A stretch of 64,000 nt of DNA from Syngnathus acus (GCF_901709675.1 NC_051093.1:2935053-2999052); one strand, 5' to 3'; positions 18,178-32,510 are shown, numbered from the stretch's first letter. A program made the numbers and translations. The notes: generated by a model from the sequence alone, not told the origin.

Positions 18178-18183
18178 TTTATT
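18178..18183 (-). terminator. Candidate rab35-like polyadenylation signal
   Basis: AATAAA on the minus strand (GACTTTATTTG on the plus strand), about 900 bases after the rab35-like stop. If used, the 3' ends of the two convergent transcripts overlap slightly. Confidence 0.35.
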
Positions 18184-18288
18184 TGTACAGTTGCTAAGCA
18201 ACAGAATTAAGTTTAAAAAAAACACAGTTAGGCCACTGGTCACGTTTGTGTTAAGTGTGTGCACAGATTATGGCACACAGTAAGTGCA

Positions 18289-18294
18289 AATAAA
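18289..18294 (+). terminator. anapc2 polyadenylation signal
   Basis: AATAAA in GCAAATAAAACG, about 370 bases after the anapc2 stop. It sits in the spacer shared with the convergent rab35-like gene, followed by GT-rich sequence. Confidence 0.5.
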
Positions 18295-19083
18295 ACGTTT
18301 GTTCTGCCACAGTCCCCTTTCGTCTTTTACGAGTACGTCAAGACAAAGATGTCAGCGCCACCCTCAGGATGATTCGATCCTACGTGGATTTCAATTGTCA
18401 AGAAGATGGACAGACGCTTTGGTTCAAGTTGATGGAAAAAAAAAAAAAAAAAGGTACTAGGGCCACACTGACAGGAGACCACACACTTAAGTTGATCCAG
18501 TACAGGAAGTGAAATTGGGCAGAAAAAAAGTTACCTTTTCAACAAGACATTAAAATGTTTTAGAATTTTAAATATTAAATTGACATAATACTTGATGTAA
18601 AAATATTGACAAATATGAAGAGGTCTTTTCAGAATTGTGAATTTTCAATATTGTACAATTACATTGATGGAGCGGTAAGCACATGAACGGTTCACAGTTT
18701 TGAAGTTGAGCGTTTGAATCCGGACTTTGGCCTTCTCGTCTGAGCACAAGCGCCGACCCGCTATTTTCTGGCTTTTCTAGGTATCACATTCAAAAAGATG
18801 GATTACTACATGCGTGTACGTCACACACAAAAAAAGGCTTTTGGGCAAATTTACGACTTCAGTCTTAAAAAAATGCCTTGACTTTTGTAGCAATTTGATT
18901 TTAATCTAAAACAAAATTATTATGCATTAGTAGTATATTTTGTGAGTGTGGCCCCAGCACTAGTATGTATTAATGGTATTATTCATGTGTGCTGAGTGTA
19001 CAGTAGTTGCCAATAAAGTTGTCAGTGCGGACGGGAGATGATGAGGCAAAAAAAAAAAAAAAGAATAAAATGTGCTTTTCCAC
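18295..19083. other. Spacer / 3' UTR of rab35-like gene
   Basis: AT-rich DNA with poly-A tracts (for example 18436-18452), most likely the rab35-like 3' untranslated region. No coding signal. Confidence 0.4.
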
Positions 19084-20192
<1,109 letters not shown>

Positions 20193-22486
20193 TCCCGACT
20201 CCTCGCTGTCCAACTTCGTCCACAATCGTCACCGCCGTCGCCACACTCACACTACGATCAGCATTGACTTTTGGGTTTCTCCACCGGCATCACGCTGGCT
20301 TTCAGTTTCACTTTGGCGATCCGAGTCCAAAGTTTTCAGCTGCTAACTTCCGACGAGGAACGAGCACGGAACCGGTCAACATAAATACGGCGGGACAACT
20401 AGGAGATGTTCCTGCTCCTCAGAAGTTCCATCATTGAAGCCTTCAAGAGCATCAGGAAAGTTGAGGCGTCGCGTTCAATTGTTGTTTTCAACTTTACAAA
20501 ACAGAGGATGAAAAATTGGTTCCATTTCCACATACAACAGAGATCACGTACCTTCATTCTTCAATTTGTCTTTAGTATCCCCAAAATAATCAACTAATAA
20601 GTTCATAAATGTAACAAATACACAGTATGTATGTAAATGAGTACAAGGGATTGAATGTCTGTACGTTTAAGAGACAAAAAAAACGGAACTTGCTACTGCG
20701 TTCGAGTTGTGGCCAAAATCAGAAATGTGCACTTTCCATTCGGAAAATGAGCTGGGGCGTCCCCTAAAGCACCCCCCCCCCCCCTCTAAGAATGGCATAC
20801 AGTTTATATATAGATAGAAGAGGACTTTATATTTACCAACAAGTAAACGACACCAATCGATTATGTATAGTCACAGACACTCGCATTGCTCGAGCAAACA
20901 ACGCGCCCACTGTGCGATAGGAGGGGGAAAAAAGTATTTTTAACGCAATGTGTCAAGACTGCAACGCATAGCCTACAAAAGACGTTTTTTACGCTTACGC
21001 TAATTTCACTGAATGAAAATAGTGACAATAGGAAACTTTCCATGCCTCATGTCTCAATGAGTCAAGGCATTTTCTGTCCACTTGAACTCGTGTCCACACT
21101 TTTTTATACATCCACTTAAACAAAGTTATGCGGTAGATTATGCCTTAAATATTTATAGTGTTTGATGGGAAAATGCACTACGATGAGACAACTGAACGTC
21201 CCTACTTTCAAGGAAAACAGAATGCAACATCGTTTACTACCGGTCACGTGCTCAAACTGATATCAAAACTGAATAGTTGACGTTTTAAAACTACAACAAT
21301 AAAAATTCAATTTGAAAACGCCCCCTTTAATGATGCTAACGTGGAAAAGCCTGCTAGCACACAAAAATGAGCACGATGAACAAAAACCGAAAACGTTGGG
21401 GTGACGTCACGACTCAACACACCTTCCGGCTCGGAGCCGAACTTGATTCCTTTTTGTCAAAAAATGAAGCTAACAACGAAATGAATTATCTCGTTCGTGC
21501 TCGTTTGGACGCCGAATGAAGTCTTTCAGGAAGACTTTTCCATTCGGCGCACGCTTTGTACATTTTCCCTCATTGTGGGTCACAATTTAAACATGTCACG
21601 AGAGTTTTCGCTCCCGCGTTTGCTGCAATCTCACTGAGTCATGAACGCTTAGAGACGGCAAAAAACTCAAAGCACTCCGTTGAGCAAAATCACAAATGAA
21701 CACCACGAACGTGGCATTACGTTAGGAGTGTTTACATGGTAGAGTAGGTTAAAAAAATGACATAGTTTAGAAGTGGGCCGTACAAATAAAGTCCGTTTGA
21801 TGTCCGCAGGCCTAACGCGGACACGAAAACTTGTCGGCATACACACGTTAACTCGTCCGCATACGTCAAACTCACTTTAGTTGAGCGTTGGAGGCTCGTT
21901 GCTGACTTGCTTCAGGCTTGTTGAGCTCGTCGGTGTCTCCAAACAACGAAAAGAGACGAGAAGATTCAGAACATGCGAGTGTCGACCACACCTGATGAGC
22001 TTCCAGCTGCTCTCGCAGAATCTCACGATGCCTTCACGGCGCCTGGGAGAAAACAGCGCCAGAACTAAAGACAACAGCAACATCAGGAGTGGGGGGGGGA
22101 ACAATTTATTAAAAGGAGTAACTTTTACTGCTTAGCCCATAACACTGACATAAGAGCTGACAATACGAGAACCAGAAAGGTTTTATTTACTGTGTATTTA
22201 CATACAACCACAATTGTTATTGATGGGGCTTTACACTTGTCCCCCCCCCCGAAAAAAGTAACATTTATCAATTTGTGAGATGCACTTTGAGGAAATGAAA
22301 GCATTTTCTCTTAACTGTCAAGTATGCCTCAGTGATTATCCGTTTCCATTTTATTTGAAAGGAAAGCTTTTTGACACTTTGCTTTTCCCCTTGAACAGAT
22401 CATGTCCATCAGAGCAACATTAGGAACTCAAGAAGTTGGGGGGAGGGAGGACAAGCACGTGCACAGCAATAAAACGTACAATTAAC
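20193..22486. other. Intergenic region, rab35-like to srrm2
   Basis: About 2.3 kb between the rab35-like 5' end and the srrm2 3' end. It contains a C run near 20771, AT-rich stretches and scattered short open frames, none with recognisable homology. The rab35-like promoter should lie at its left end, where sequence is GC-rich up to about 20370. Confidence 0.4.
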
Positions 22487-22492
22487 TTTATT
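22487..22492 (-). terminator. Candidate srrm2 polyadenylation signal
   Basis: Minus-strand AATAAA (plus-strand TTTATT in AACTTTATTATC), about 245 bases beyond the srrm2 stop codon. Confidence 0.45.
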
Positions 22493-22733
22493 ATCATCAC
22501 CTTTTGGATCCATAACAAAAGAAAAGTCACAGGTGCGACACAGGAAGTCAAGCCAAGACACGACTAGAAGTCACATGACGACCATATGACAAATCCAAAC
22601 GGTTGTGGGCTGTCACGAAAAGGAGAAGTGTGCAGCAGGCGTATCTTCGCTTCCTGCGCCGCTTGCTTCACTTCCTGCTGTCAGGAGGAGGAGGAGGAGC
22701 TTGTTTGTTGAAGGTCAAAGTTCACAGGGCAAG

Positions 22734-25700
22734 TCAGCGGGGCCGACCTCCCGACCCGCGTCCTGAAGTGGGCGCTTTCCGCATGTGTCGGGGAGGAGAA
22801 TAACTCAGAGAGCGAGAATCTCGCAGTGAGTCGGCCGGGAGCCTGCCAGGTGGACCGCCGCTGTCGACCAAAAGAAATAAAAAAATAAATAAATAAGAAA
22901 AGCAATTTCAACGTCATTACATTCCCTTCCTAATGATTTCAACTTTATGACTAACTTCCTGATGATTTGACCTCAAGAGATATTTTAAAACTTGACAATC
23001 TTTAACGTATTGCAGATTTCAACTGGCTAACTTCTCACCTTTTGTCCTTCTTGTCTTTTTCGGTGTCTGAGGAGGAGGAGGATTGGGACTGCTGAGCTTT
23101 AGCTTTCCTGTTTTAAAAGACAGAAAAAAGAAGAGGAGATATCAATCTAGAACTCGGATCAAGTGATGACACACTTCCTGTTTGTGGCATACCCTTTTCC
23201 TGGTTGTGCCTCTGAGTCTGAGCTGTCTGAAGAGGAGGAGGATGAGGAGGAGGAGGATGAAGAGGAGGATGAAGATGAAGATGAAGAGCTGCTGCTCTGG
23301 CTTGCTTTCTTGTTGGGTTCCTTTCCATTGATGCCGCGTTCGGTGACAATTTCCCGCTGGGCCGGGGTCGACTTCCTGCGCTCCGATTGGTCGTCGGAGC
23401 CTCGTGACGCATCCCCGCGAGCCGCCGAGGCGTCTGAACCGCTTTTCAGCATCCTGCGCTCTGGTCTCTCGTCTTCCATCTGATTTTTCTTCTCCCGCTC
23501 CGGAGGATTGGCCTCTTTCCTGTTTGCCGGCGGCGGAGAAGGCGATGATGACGAGGATGAGGACGAGGAGTCGGAGGAAGACGATGAGGACGAGGACGGT
23601 CTGGGCTGCTGAACGATTCTCTCAAGTGGCGCCCGCTGCTCTGGCCTGCCCGGACGCTTGTCCACTTGGCTAGCTTGCGCCCGGACGCCTTCTGAGGACG
23701 CAGCGTGAGCGGCCTCTTTTGGCGAGGGACTAATTGGCCTCCTCCCTTTTGGGGGCAACGGCGAGGGGCTGGGACGCTTCCTGGCAGGTGGTGACGGTGT
23801 GCGACTGTTGCGCTTTCCCCTTGGCGAGCGACTAGTTCGTCTTCTCATCGGTGAGCAACTGGTCCGCCTCCTCATTGGCGAGCAACTGGTCCGCCTCCTC
23901 ATTGGCGAGCGACTGGTGCGCCTTCTCACCGGCGAGCGACTGGTGCGCCTCCTAAGCAATGGCGGTGGGGAGGGAGTGGGCGGCCTCCTGCGCACTGGCG
24001 AGGGCGAGCGGCTGTCACGCCTCCTGATTGGCGAGCGACTGTCGCGTCTCCTGGGGGGCGGCGAAGGTGGGCGGCGCATCCTGCGGGAAGAAACAAATGT
24101 TTACTCAGGACTGCAAGGCGCAGACAATTTCCACTTGCTGATTTCTATTTCCTAATTCCGCAATGAGATCAACTTTTGCAGTGCCTGCGTTCAGAATCAT
24201 TCACTCAAGGGATTGCAACTTGTGTTTGAACTTCTTACCTGATCAGAGGGCTGCGCCTCCGGGGGCTCCTGGTCCTGCTACGTCTGACAGTCCGTTCCCA
24301 TCCTCGGTCCCGGAGGTGGGACGGAGGAGGACTACTTCTCCTGGAGTGGTCCTGGTACTGCTTGGGCGGGGTGGCACGGTGGGCCGCCGGAGAGCGGGAC
24401 CTCCTGATGGGCTTTTCCCGCGGACTATGGCGGTCCAGATGTTTCTTTCCTAGAGGGGGGTCGGCGGGGGCTCTGTGAGCGGGCCGCTCCATGTTGTCTT
24501 GTGTCCGCTCGGGGGGTCTTCGGGGTTCTTGTGAGGTCTCGGGGCGTCCGTTGGTGACGAACCTTCGAGCGGCTGCTCCGATGGAATCGGAACTTCTGTT
24601 TTCTCTTGTCTCGGGTTGGTCTTCGTCTTCTGACGAGGACGATGAAGACGAGGACGAAGACGAGGATGAGGACGAGGATGAGTCGCTGTCACTGCCGTTC
24701 TGTTTTTGTTCCTGCATCTGCTGCTTTGGAGGACTTCTGGTCTTGGTGTCAGGTTTTCGCCGACTTCCCGGTGCCTGGTCAGACGTCCTCCCTCCATCTC
24801 CTCGACTTTGGTCCTGGCGTCCGTTGAAGGGCGGCGAACGAGAATGACGAGGTGGAGGGCGAGAAGAGGCATCTGCTTTTTTTACGGCCTCTCTGCTCTT
24901 ATACGTTTGCAGTGAGTCTCCTCTGTTTCTGCTCTCAGGAGACGGGGACGAAGTATGGCGTCTGGTCCTCGTGTCCCGCTTCCCTGCGTTCTTCTCCTCC
25001 TCTCGTTGCGCATCTCTGCTGCGACCAGTCTTGGCGTCCACTCTGGGAAGTGACGGAGAAAATGACTCGTGTCTGGTCGTCATGTCCCGCTTCCCGGCGT
25101 TTCTCTCATCCTCTCTTCTACTGCGACCAGTCCTGGCCTCCACTTTGGGCGATGAAGGAGAAGAGGATTTGTTTCGGGTCCTGGTGTCCCGCTTTCCGGC
25201 GTTCTTCTCTTCCTCTCGTTCCGCTCTTCTGCTGCGACCAGTCTTGGCATCTGCTCTGGGCGGTGAAGGAGAAGAGGAGTCATGTCTGGTCCTGGTGTCC
25301 CGCTTGCCGGCGTTTCTCTCCTCCTCTCTTCTATTACGACCAATGTTGGCGTCTGCTCTGGGTGGTGAAGGAGAAGAGGATTCGTGTCGGGTCCTGGTGT
25401 CCCGCTTCCCGGCGTTCTTCTCTTCCTCTCTTCTACTGCGACCAGTCCTGGCATCCACTTTGGCAGGTGAAGGAGAAGAAGAGTCATGTCTTGTCCTCTG
25501 GGGAGGACACGGCTTTGCTTTTTCTGGCTTTTCTCTGCTGGTGGAACGCCTTCCTCGACCTTTGTCTTTGCCACCTTGTGGACTTGTTGGTCTCCCTCTC
25601 TGTTTGTCCCTCTCTTTGCTCCTGGAGCTCCTCCGGGCGCCCTTTTCGATATCCCTCTTTCTCTTGTCTGGCTCTTTACTTCGTGAACGCCGCCTTTCGC

Positions 25701-27644
25701 CCTGCCGCTCTTTGCTCCTTTCAGTCTCTTTTTTTCTGTCGGGGGAAGTAGAGTCCCGCCTCCTCCTGGAAAGGGAAGCCACTCCCCTCTCTTTCTCTCT
25801 CTAGTGGAAGACAGACAGAGACAGAACAGGAAGTGAACGGACCTGCACCGAGTTAATTCATGCAGGGGTGATTGATGGGTTTACGCCTCACCTCGTCACC
25901 TCCTCCACGTCGCGGACTCTGGTCGTCCCCGCCTCGTCTCCGGTCCGCAGATCTTGGCCTGTGCCCGTTGTCCACCTGTTGTGTCTTGCGTGATCGCAAC
26001 GGCGCTGGCGAGCGACTGTTGACGTCCCACAAGACATTTGGTGAAGTCACTCAAATGAAATAAAAATAAAACCGATTCATGGTGAAGTGTCACACCTGCG
26101 GGACGACGTGGGCGAGACGCTCCGCTGCGCCGCCGCCTTGTTCTTTGTGGGACTTTTACTCGCTTGCTTCTTTTTCTTCTTTGACGCCTTCTTCTGCTTC
26201 TCGTCTGAGGAACTGAGGAGAGAAAGAATCGTGTTTGCTTTCAGAATCCACACCAGTTACCAGTTGTAGCAAATATTTTATTTGGAGTTACTTTTAAACC
26301 AATATCAACTACAACTTGAGTACTTCAGAGGTCGAGTACCTGTACCAGTCAAGAAAAACAAAGTCCTACCTGTCATCCTCCTCCGACGCTGAGGACTCAC
26401 TGAAAAAGAAATAAGAAGGCAACAGTTGAGCGTGGGCAAGTTGGACACGTTGAATCAAAGTAAAATACCGTTTCTTCTTCTTCTTCTTGGATTTTTTCTC
26501 CCGGCGAGGAGGCGGCGAGGGACTCTGTGAGCTGCAAGATTTGACGGCGATAACGACAACATATTATAACTTTTTGTTTTTTCTCACGCACATGACGATT
26601 TGCCGATGTGTAAAACGAGTTTCTTCTATTTGACTGTGCCTCACCCGGCTCTCTTTTTGGTCTTCTTTTTCTTCTTGCGACTGCGTTTCTTGGGTGGGGA
26701 ATCCGACTCGTCTGAGTCCTCGACCAACCTGCGGAAGAGCACACGGAGCATGTTACTCAAGATGTGATTGTTCATCTGGCAGCTTGTAGCAATGTTTGAC
26801 TGCCAGCAGCAGAGACGAAGTGATCCTCTTGCTTCCTCCTACTGCTAAAAGAAGCAAAAACTTTGGGCTCACGTATATTTCTGCTGCTGCTGCATTTGTT
26901 GTTGTTGTTGTTTTTGTTGCTGCTGCTGCTGCTTTTCCTTTTCCAGGCGCTCTTGCTCACGCTTCTCCTTCTCCTTCTCTTTGCGGTCGGCGTGGAAGGA
27001 CGAGCCGTCCACGTAGTCGCTGGAGATGCCGAAGGCGGCTCGGAGCCGGTCGTTCTTCTGCTGGTTGGCCGCCGCCAGGGCGTGCGTTTCGGTCACGCTG
27101 AGCAGACCAAAAACACCCCCAATGAGCCATGAACAATGTCAATGATTCACATAATAATCCTTTTAATATTTATCTCTCAGTAGTTGTTGGCTTACCTGGT
27201 TTTGTCATCACCGGCGGGAGGCTGCGGCTGATTCTTTTCCTGCAGCATCATTCGGAAGCTGTTCACCTTCTCCTCGATCTCTTCTGCCGAATATCTGAGG
27301 CGGCAAGCAGACAACAGCATTTTTGCCATCAGGCTCCCAAACAAATGACATCACCATCGGTCATCATTTTGGTCAACAGTCATTTTGCCACCTTACCCCT
27401 GCTCCTCCATCATGTCCTGAAACTTGGCGCATTCCACCTCCAGCTGCCGTTTCCTCTGGTGCTCCAGAATGTCGGCGTTGGGCTGCCGGTTGAGTTGAAG
27501 TTCCAGCCGCTCGCGGTCCTTTTCATCACGCTCGCCGCCGCGATCATCACGGGGCCGCTTGGACCGTAGCGTGGACAGGTTGCGCTGAACGTAGCCATTG
27601 GTTCCGCTGCCCCGGGGAGTGGTCAGGCCAATGCCATTGTACAT
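22734..27644 (-). CDS. srrm2: SRRM2 (SRm300): RS-rich spliceosome protein
   Basis: Serine/arginine-repetitive spliceosome component of nuclear speckles. Twelve exons give a fully in-phase 1211-codon frame: 27644-27397, 27294-27196, 27097-26873, 26728-26645, 26531-26469, 26399-26370, 26212-26096, 26015-25892, 25800-24239, 24080-23193, 23107-23039, 22860-22734. The N-terminus (MYNGIGLTTPRGSGTNGYVQ) is almost identical to human SRRM2. RLRAAFGIS...YVDGSSF follows, and the C-terminus keeps DSLRDSRSLSYSPP. The middle is Lys/Arg/Ser-rich. Exon 9 holds about six copies of a unit of about 33 residues (TRHDSSSPSP...TGRSRREEEKNAGKRD) and exon 10 repeats RRRTSRSPM. A long Ser tract (about residue 1100) precedes the C-terminus. 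It is less than half the length of human SRRM2 (about 2750 residues). The start is the ATG in GCCATGTACAATGG. Confidence 0.95.
24930..25510 (-). repeat. ~33-residue coding tandem repeat in srrm2 exon 9
   Basis: About six imperfect copies of a roughly 100-bp coding unit, each with RDTRTRHESSSPSPP-like sequence followed by TGRSRREEEKNAGK. Copies differ by small in-frame changes (RAEREEE, DAQREEE insertions). The repeat also keeps long antisense frames open; those are shadows. Confidence 0.85.
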
Positions 27645-28956
27645 GGCAGCTCTGAAGAGGCAAAATATTTTGCAATGTTCATTTGGTCATCCCGCATTCA
27701 TTTGATTCTCGAGAAGAATTCGATTAATTGAGAAATTGTTGCAGCTCTATTTAGGTGATAATGAAAACCCTTCGGAGACCCGTTGGCGCGTTTCATGTTA
27801 GAAAACGTGTTTTTACGTGTTCGAGACAAGAAGAAAGTGTTGTTAAATCATTCGTGTAGGAAAACAAGTTTCTTGTTTGACTCACACGTCCAAAATTCAG
27901 GATCAAGTTTGCTACAGGGAGCATTGTGACTCTTAGTCTAGCATCTTATGTTAACGATCACCTATTTGCTCAATAAAGTTTAAGAATGCCATTTAAGCAC
28001 GTGCGCAAAAAAGGCATTCAACCATGCCAATTTTTTATTTATTTTTTTTTTTAAATATTAGGGAGAAAATGATGAATACGTGATTATCCACTACTCGTAA
28101 CAAACAATTGGAACGGAAAGTAAATGTATCGTTTGGAGAACATCACCACGGGCCCCAACAACAGCTCAGGCCTAGCTAACAAGCATTTGATTTAGCGGAT
28201 AGACGGCAAGCTAGCAGGTGAGCTAAGGCGGCTGTTACGTACCACACTCTTCTCCGCTCCCGGAGAGAAAATTCGCCGACGGGAATTGTAAATACTCTTC
28301 CCCTGATCTTTATTTGCAGCTTGTGTAATCGCCGCGTGTCTAAAAAAGTCTGACAAAAGAAAAAGACCGAGTAAGCTTTGTTAGCTCCGTTAGCAAGTAC
28401 AAGCGCAAACGAAAGGGGGACGAAGCAAAAACCACGTGACGTCAACGTCACAAAAACGCGCTGGATAAGATGAGACGCACGCATAGGTCTCTTAGAAAAT
28501 AAATCATTATTTCTATTTCAGTTTGCACAATGATAGCAAAAAAACTAAAAGTTTGCATATTCATTTAACGCTTGAATTTATTTAAGTGGGTGAATTATCA
28601 TTTTTATAAGCCATGTTCATAACACAATGAGTAGCCTAGTATTGCGTTTTCAAAAATCAAGGAAAAGTGAACTCATGAAATTACTGCAAAAATTAGGAAG
28701 AGTAGAATTTATTTTGGGAAAACTAGCTTTTCCTCTTCCTTCCCGAACATGATCTCAAGTGAAACTGCATCTCCCACGATGCCCAGCGCCACTTTTGACG
28801 CAGGCGCCCCGGATAAAAACATCCTGTCAAGTTTTCTGGCCACAGCGACCGTTAGTGACGCTGAGCAAACCGCCCAGACGGTCCACCTATTCAAATATAT
28901 TCTTCTTTGGGAGATATAAAAAACAGAATTCTAAATAAGCTTCAATTTGAGCAGCA
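27645..28956. promoter_or_regulatory. Divergent promoter region, srrm2 / arl6ip1
   Basis: About 1.3 kb between two head-to-head genes. Near 28240 a plus-strand GTACCACACTC reads on the minus strand as GAGTGTG|GTACGT, a plausible donor for a noncoding first srrm2 exon within about 28245-28450. The rest is AT-rich with a poly-T tract near 28035. No separate gene seen. Confidence 0.45.
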
Positions 28957-30752
28957 ATGGTCGAAGGAGACAACAAGAGCGCCAACATGCTGGTTTGTAC
29001 CAAGATGACGTTGTTGCAATCGAAGGTTCGATTTTGTTTTGACGGGCCTCGGATGTTTGCACCCGGCGGCTTGCTCCAAGGTCCTGCAGGCAGCAAAGAA
29101 ACAATATGCAGTGGCGTGACCTTCATTCATTTAAGGCTGTTTCTTGGGTTTTATTTATTTTTGTTTTTTCCCAACTTGAAGCTCGACTGCAACGACGACA
29201 GCTGTTAAGATGCTAAGCAACTAGCCGCCTAGCCTTGCCCGATGCTAACCTTGTGACTTGCGATCTCATGTTTTGAGGCTCCAAAACAATTCTGTACTTG
29301 TGTTGCTCTGATTTACCACGAATACCAAAAGGCTCCAGTCTAACATTTCTTAGGAAAAAAATTAGATGCGCACACTGTTTCGCAACATCTCGATTAGCTG
29401 CACATTTTCCAATTTTAGAGCCGCTCTCAAGCCATTTTAATAATCACTTAATCTTTTTTTTTTTTTTTTTTTTCTTGAGTGATTGATATTTCATTGTTGG
29501 AGCAATTCTTTTATTTTTTGGTGACACAGGCACAGGAAACAGCACAGCTGGAGGAGCAACTTCAGGCGTGGGGTGAGGTGATCCTGGCCGGTGATCGTGT
29601 CCTGCACTGGGAGAAGCCGTGGTTTCCTGGAGCACTCGTGGGCGCCACCACCGCGCTTTTTCTGTGAGTCTGCCAGACGATGCTCAACCTCGTGAGCCGG
29701 ACATTTTGAAGTCCCCCTGGGATGTGTAGCGAGTACCGGTCGTCTCCTACATTGTCAACCCTTCTCAATTCATTTTAATAGCACCAAAAACAATTGCCTA
29801 TCTAGGGATCCTGTTCATGAAATGATTCCAAACACATTCCTGACCCAATCAGTGGACGTTTTAGGAACCATCTGGGTCCTCTACATACAAACCCCTTCGA
29901 AACACAGCCTATGTTTGAGAGGGCTGTTGGTGTTTAGCTTACCTCAACTTCCTGTTGTCCCGCTCAGGCTTATTTACTACCTGGACCCGTCGGTACTGAC
30001 GGGCGTGTCGAGTGCTGTCATGATGCTGTGCTTGGCCGACTACCTGGTACCCAAGCTGGCGCCCAAAGTCTTTGGCTCCAACAAGTGGTGAGAAGAGCGC
30101 CTGCTTCCTGTGTATCTTCATACTGTCCTGGTTGTCCATGCCTCACTTCCTGCTTCTATGTCTACTTCCGATGATGTCACGTTTGTTAAAAACAGCCGTG
30201 ACCCTTTTGCGTCCACTCTGTGTGTTCGTGCTCATCAGGACCACAGAGCAGCAGCAGCGCTTCCATGAGATCTGCGGCAACATGGTGAAGACGCAGCGTC
30301 GTGTGCTGGGCTGGTCGCGCCGTCTGTGCACGCTCAAGGAGGAGAAACCAAAGATGGTAATGACGGAAAAGTCCCGAAAATACCCTCCAGGCCTAAAAGT
30401 GACCGTGTGACCCGATGTCATTTTCAGTACTTTACATCAGTGATCAGCGGCTTGCTGGCGGTGGCCTGGATCGGGCAGCAAGTGCACAACCTCTTGCTCA
30501 CCTACCTGATCGGTGAGTGAGAACGCACGTGTGATGACAGTTTTACAGCCAAGTTGTAACATGAATCCAGTTTCTTATGTTCGGGCTGGTCACTTTTGGG
30601 CCGTAATAACAATCCACATTTTTGTTCTTTCAGTGAGTTTGATGCTGCTGCTGCCGGGTCTCAACCAGCACGGTGTCCTGTCCAAGTACGCCGCCATGGC
30701 CAAGAGAGAAATCAACAAGCTGATTAAGAACAAGGAGAAGAAGAACGAGTAG
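28957..30752 (+). CDS. arl6ip1: ARL6IP1: ER membrane-shaping protein
   Basis: Reticulon-like hairpin protein of the endoplasmic reticulum that binds ARL6 and shapes tubules. Six exons form a complete 203-codon frame, the same length as human: 28957-28992, 29530-29663, 29968-30087, 30239-30356, 30428-30512, 30634-30752. Landmarks: MVEGDNKSAN, WGEVILAGDRVLHWE, a hydrophobic stretch, IYYLDPSVLTGVSS, CLADYLVPKLAPKVFGSNKW, TTEQQQRFHEIC, TLKEEKPKM, VGQ-like GQQVHNLLLTYLI, LLLPGLNQHG, and the lysine-rich C-terminus REINKLIKNKEKKNE. All junctions are GT-AG and phases agree. A 66-bp (CA)n tract starts about 30 bases after the stop, in the 3' untranslated region. Confidence 0.97.
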
Positions 30753-30781
30753 ACGCACAATGCAAACCACACTTATTGTAT

Positions 30782-30783
<2 letters not shown>

Positions 30784-30849
<66 letters not shown>
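30784..30849 (+). repeat. (CA)n microsatellite in arl6ip1 3' UTR
   Basis: Uninterrupted CA dinucleotide repeat of about 66 bp just after the arl6ip1 stop codon. Confidence 0.9.
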
Positions 30850-30851
<2 letters not shown>

Positions 30852-31576
30852 CTGATACTACTGACTTGTGGACTTGCGGCGTTGTGACCGCACACTTGTA
30901 GTCATCATTTGTCTGACCATGTAGCTCCTCATCATCGTCGTCTTTCATCTCCGTCAACTGGATAGCAAGCGGCAAAATTGCAAGTAATATAAAACAAACC
31001 CCAGCCTGCTGCACGCTGAACTCTGACCCTGCCTCTTCCTCTGCTGTCATGTAAATAGACCCCTCCCTCTCAGATGTGTTTGTGTTCTGTCGTAAATCTT
31101 TACAATGTGACTAAAGTTGACTTCAAACCTCATTTACTGTGCTGCTCCCTTTTCTCTGATGTCAGACAAAACAGGTTGTAGCCTTTTATTTCGACAAGCA
31201 ACTGTGCGGCTGCTTTTAAGTGCTTTGTAAATAGAAATGGGTTGAGCTGGGGTAATCAACAGTGATAATAGGAATAATTGTCAAGCCAATTCACTCAAAA
31301 GCTTATTCATGCAATTGCTACAGTGTGATTGCTGCAAATTGTATCAAAGGCACAGCAAGTTATTTTTGGCATTAAATCTGTCAATTTGGTCCGCATTTAG
31401 TTTTATGAAGGGAAAAAAGAGAAAAGGGCTTTTCGTGACATAAGCATACGAATCACTCACCTGATTGGACGTGATCAATTCCCAGAAATGTGTGTACATC
31501 ACAGACATCATCAAATATGTCAAATGTTCTCATAAGTGTAACAGACTTCATGCAGAACAAATTGAATAAGAACACA

Positions 31577-32510
31577 TAGTTAGGTCCAAAAATATTTGGA
31601 CAATGACACAATCTTGTTGTTTTTGGGCATTGCATGCCACCACATTCGATTTGAAATGAAACGACAACGGAATTGAAGTGCAGATTTTAAGCTTTAATTC
31701 AAGGTGTAGAACATAAATATATAATTAACCTTATAGGATGTTTTTGCTATTTTTATACAAACACTCCTTATTTCAGAGGCTCAAAAGTAATTGGACAAAT
31801 AAATGTAACCCTAAGTAAAATGTTACTTTTCAATATTTTGTTGAGAATACTTTGCAGCCAATGACTGCCTGAAGTCTGGAACCCGTGGACATCACCAAAT
31901 TCTATGGTTTCCTTCTTTGGGATGCTGTGCCAGGCCTTCACTGCAGCCATCTTCAGTTTTTGCTTGTTTGTGGCTCTTTCTGCCTATAGATGTCAGAATT
32001 CATTTGTCTGCTTTTGTCACATCATCAATAAACACAAGTGACCCATTGGAAGCCATGCATGCCCATGCCATCACACTGCCTCCACCATGTTTTACAGAAG
32101 ATGTGGTACCAGTGCTTTGGATCATGAGCTCTTCCAATTCTTCTCCAAACTTTTTTTCTTCCCATCATTCTGGTGGGGATTGATCTTAGTCTGTCCAAAG
32201 AATGCTGTTCCAGAACTGGGCTGGCTTCTTCAGGTATTTTTTGGCAAAGTCAATTCTGGCCTTTCTGTTTTTGAGACTTGATTAATGATTCGCACTGTAT
32301 TTACTCTCATGAAGTCTTCTCTTCATGGTAGACTTAGATACTGATACACCTACTTCCTGGAGAGTGTTCTTCACTTGACTGGATGTTGTGAAGGGTTTTT
32401 CCTTCACCGTGGAAAGGATTCCACCACTCTTGTCTTCCGCGGACGTTGAGGCCTTTTTGAGTTCTCAAGCTCACCAGTGCACTCATTTTTTTCTCAGAAT
32501 GTACCAAATG
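31577..32510 (-). mobile_element. Tc1/mariner-superfamily transposon remnant
   Basis: Begins with TTAGGTCCAAAAATATTTGGACAATGACAC, a sequence of the kind found at Tc1-type inverted-repeat ends, next to TA. The interior on the minus strand holds broken transposase frames (for example around 31770-31950 and 32334-32500). No matching inverted repeat was found on the right, so the element is truncated. Coding is broken by stops and shifts. Superfamily call is from the general look of the ends and interior; right limit approximate. Confidence 0.6.

Noticed and set aside
24852-25804. Long plus-strand frames (299 and 277 codons) opposite srrm2 exon 9
   Set aside because: Antisense shadows of the Arg/Ser repeat; no homology and no splice support.
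30784-31050. Minus-strand frame ending in a long Cys-Val repeat
   Set aside because: Translation of the (CA)n microsatellite.
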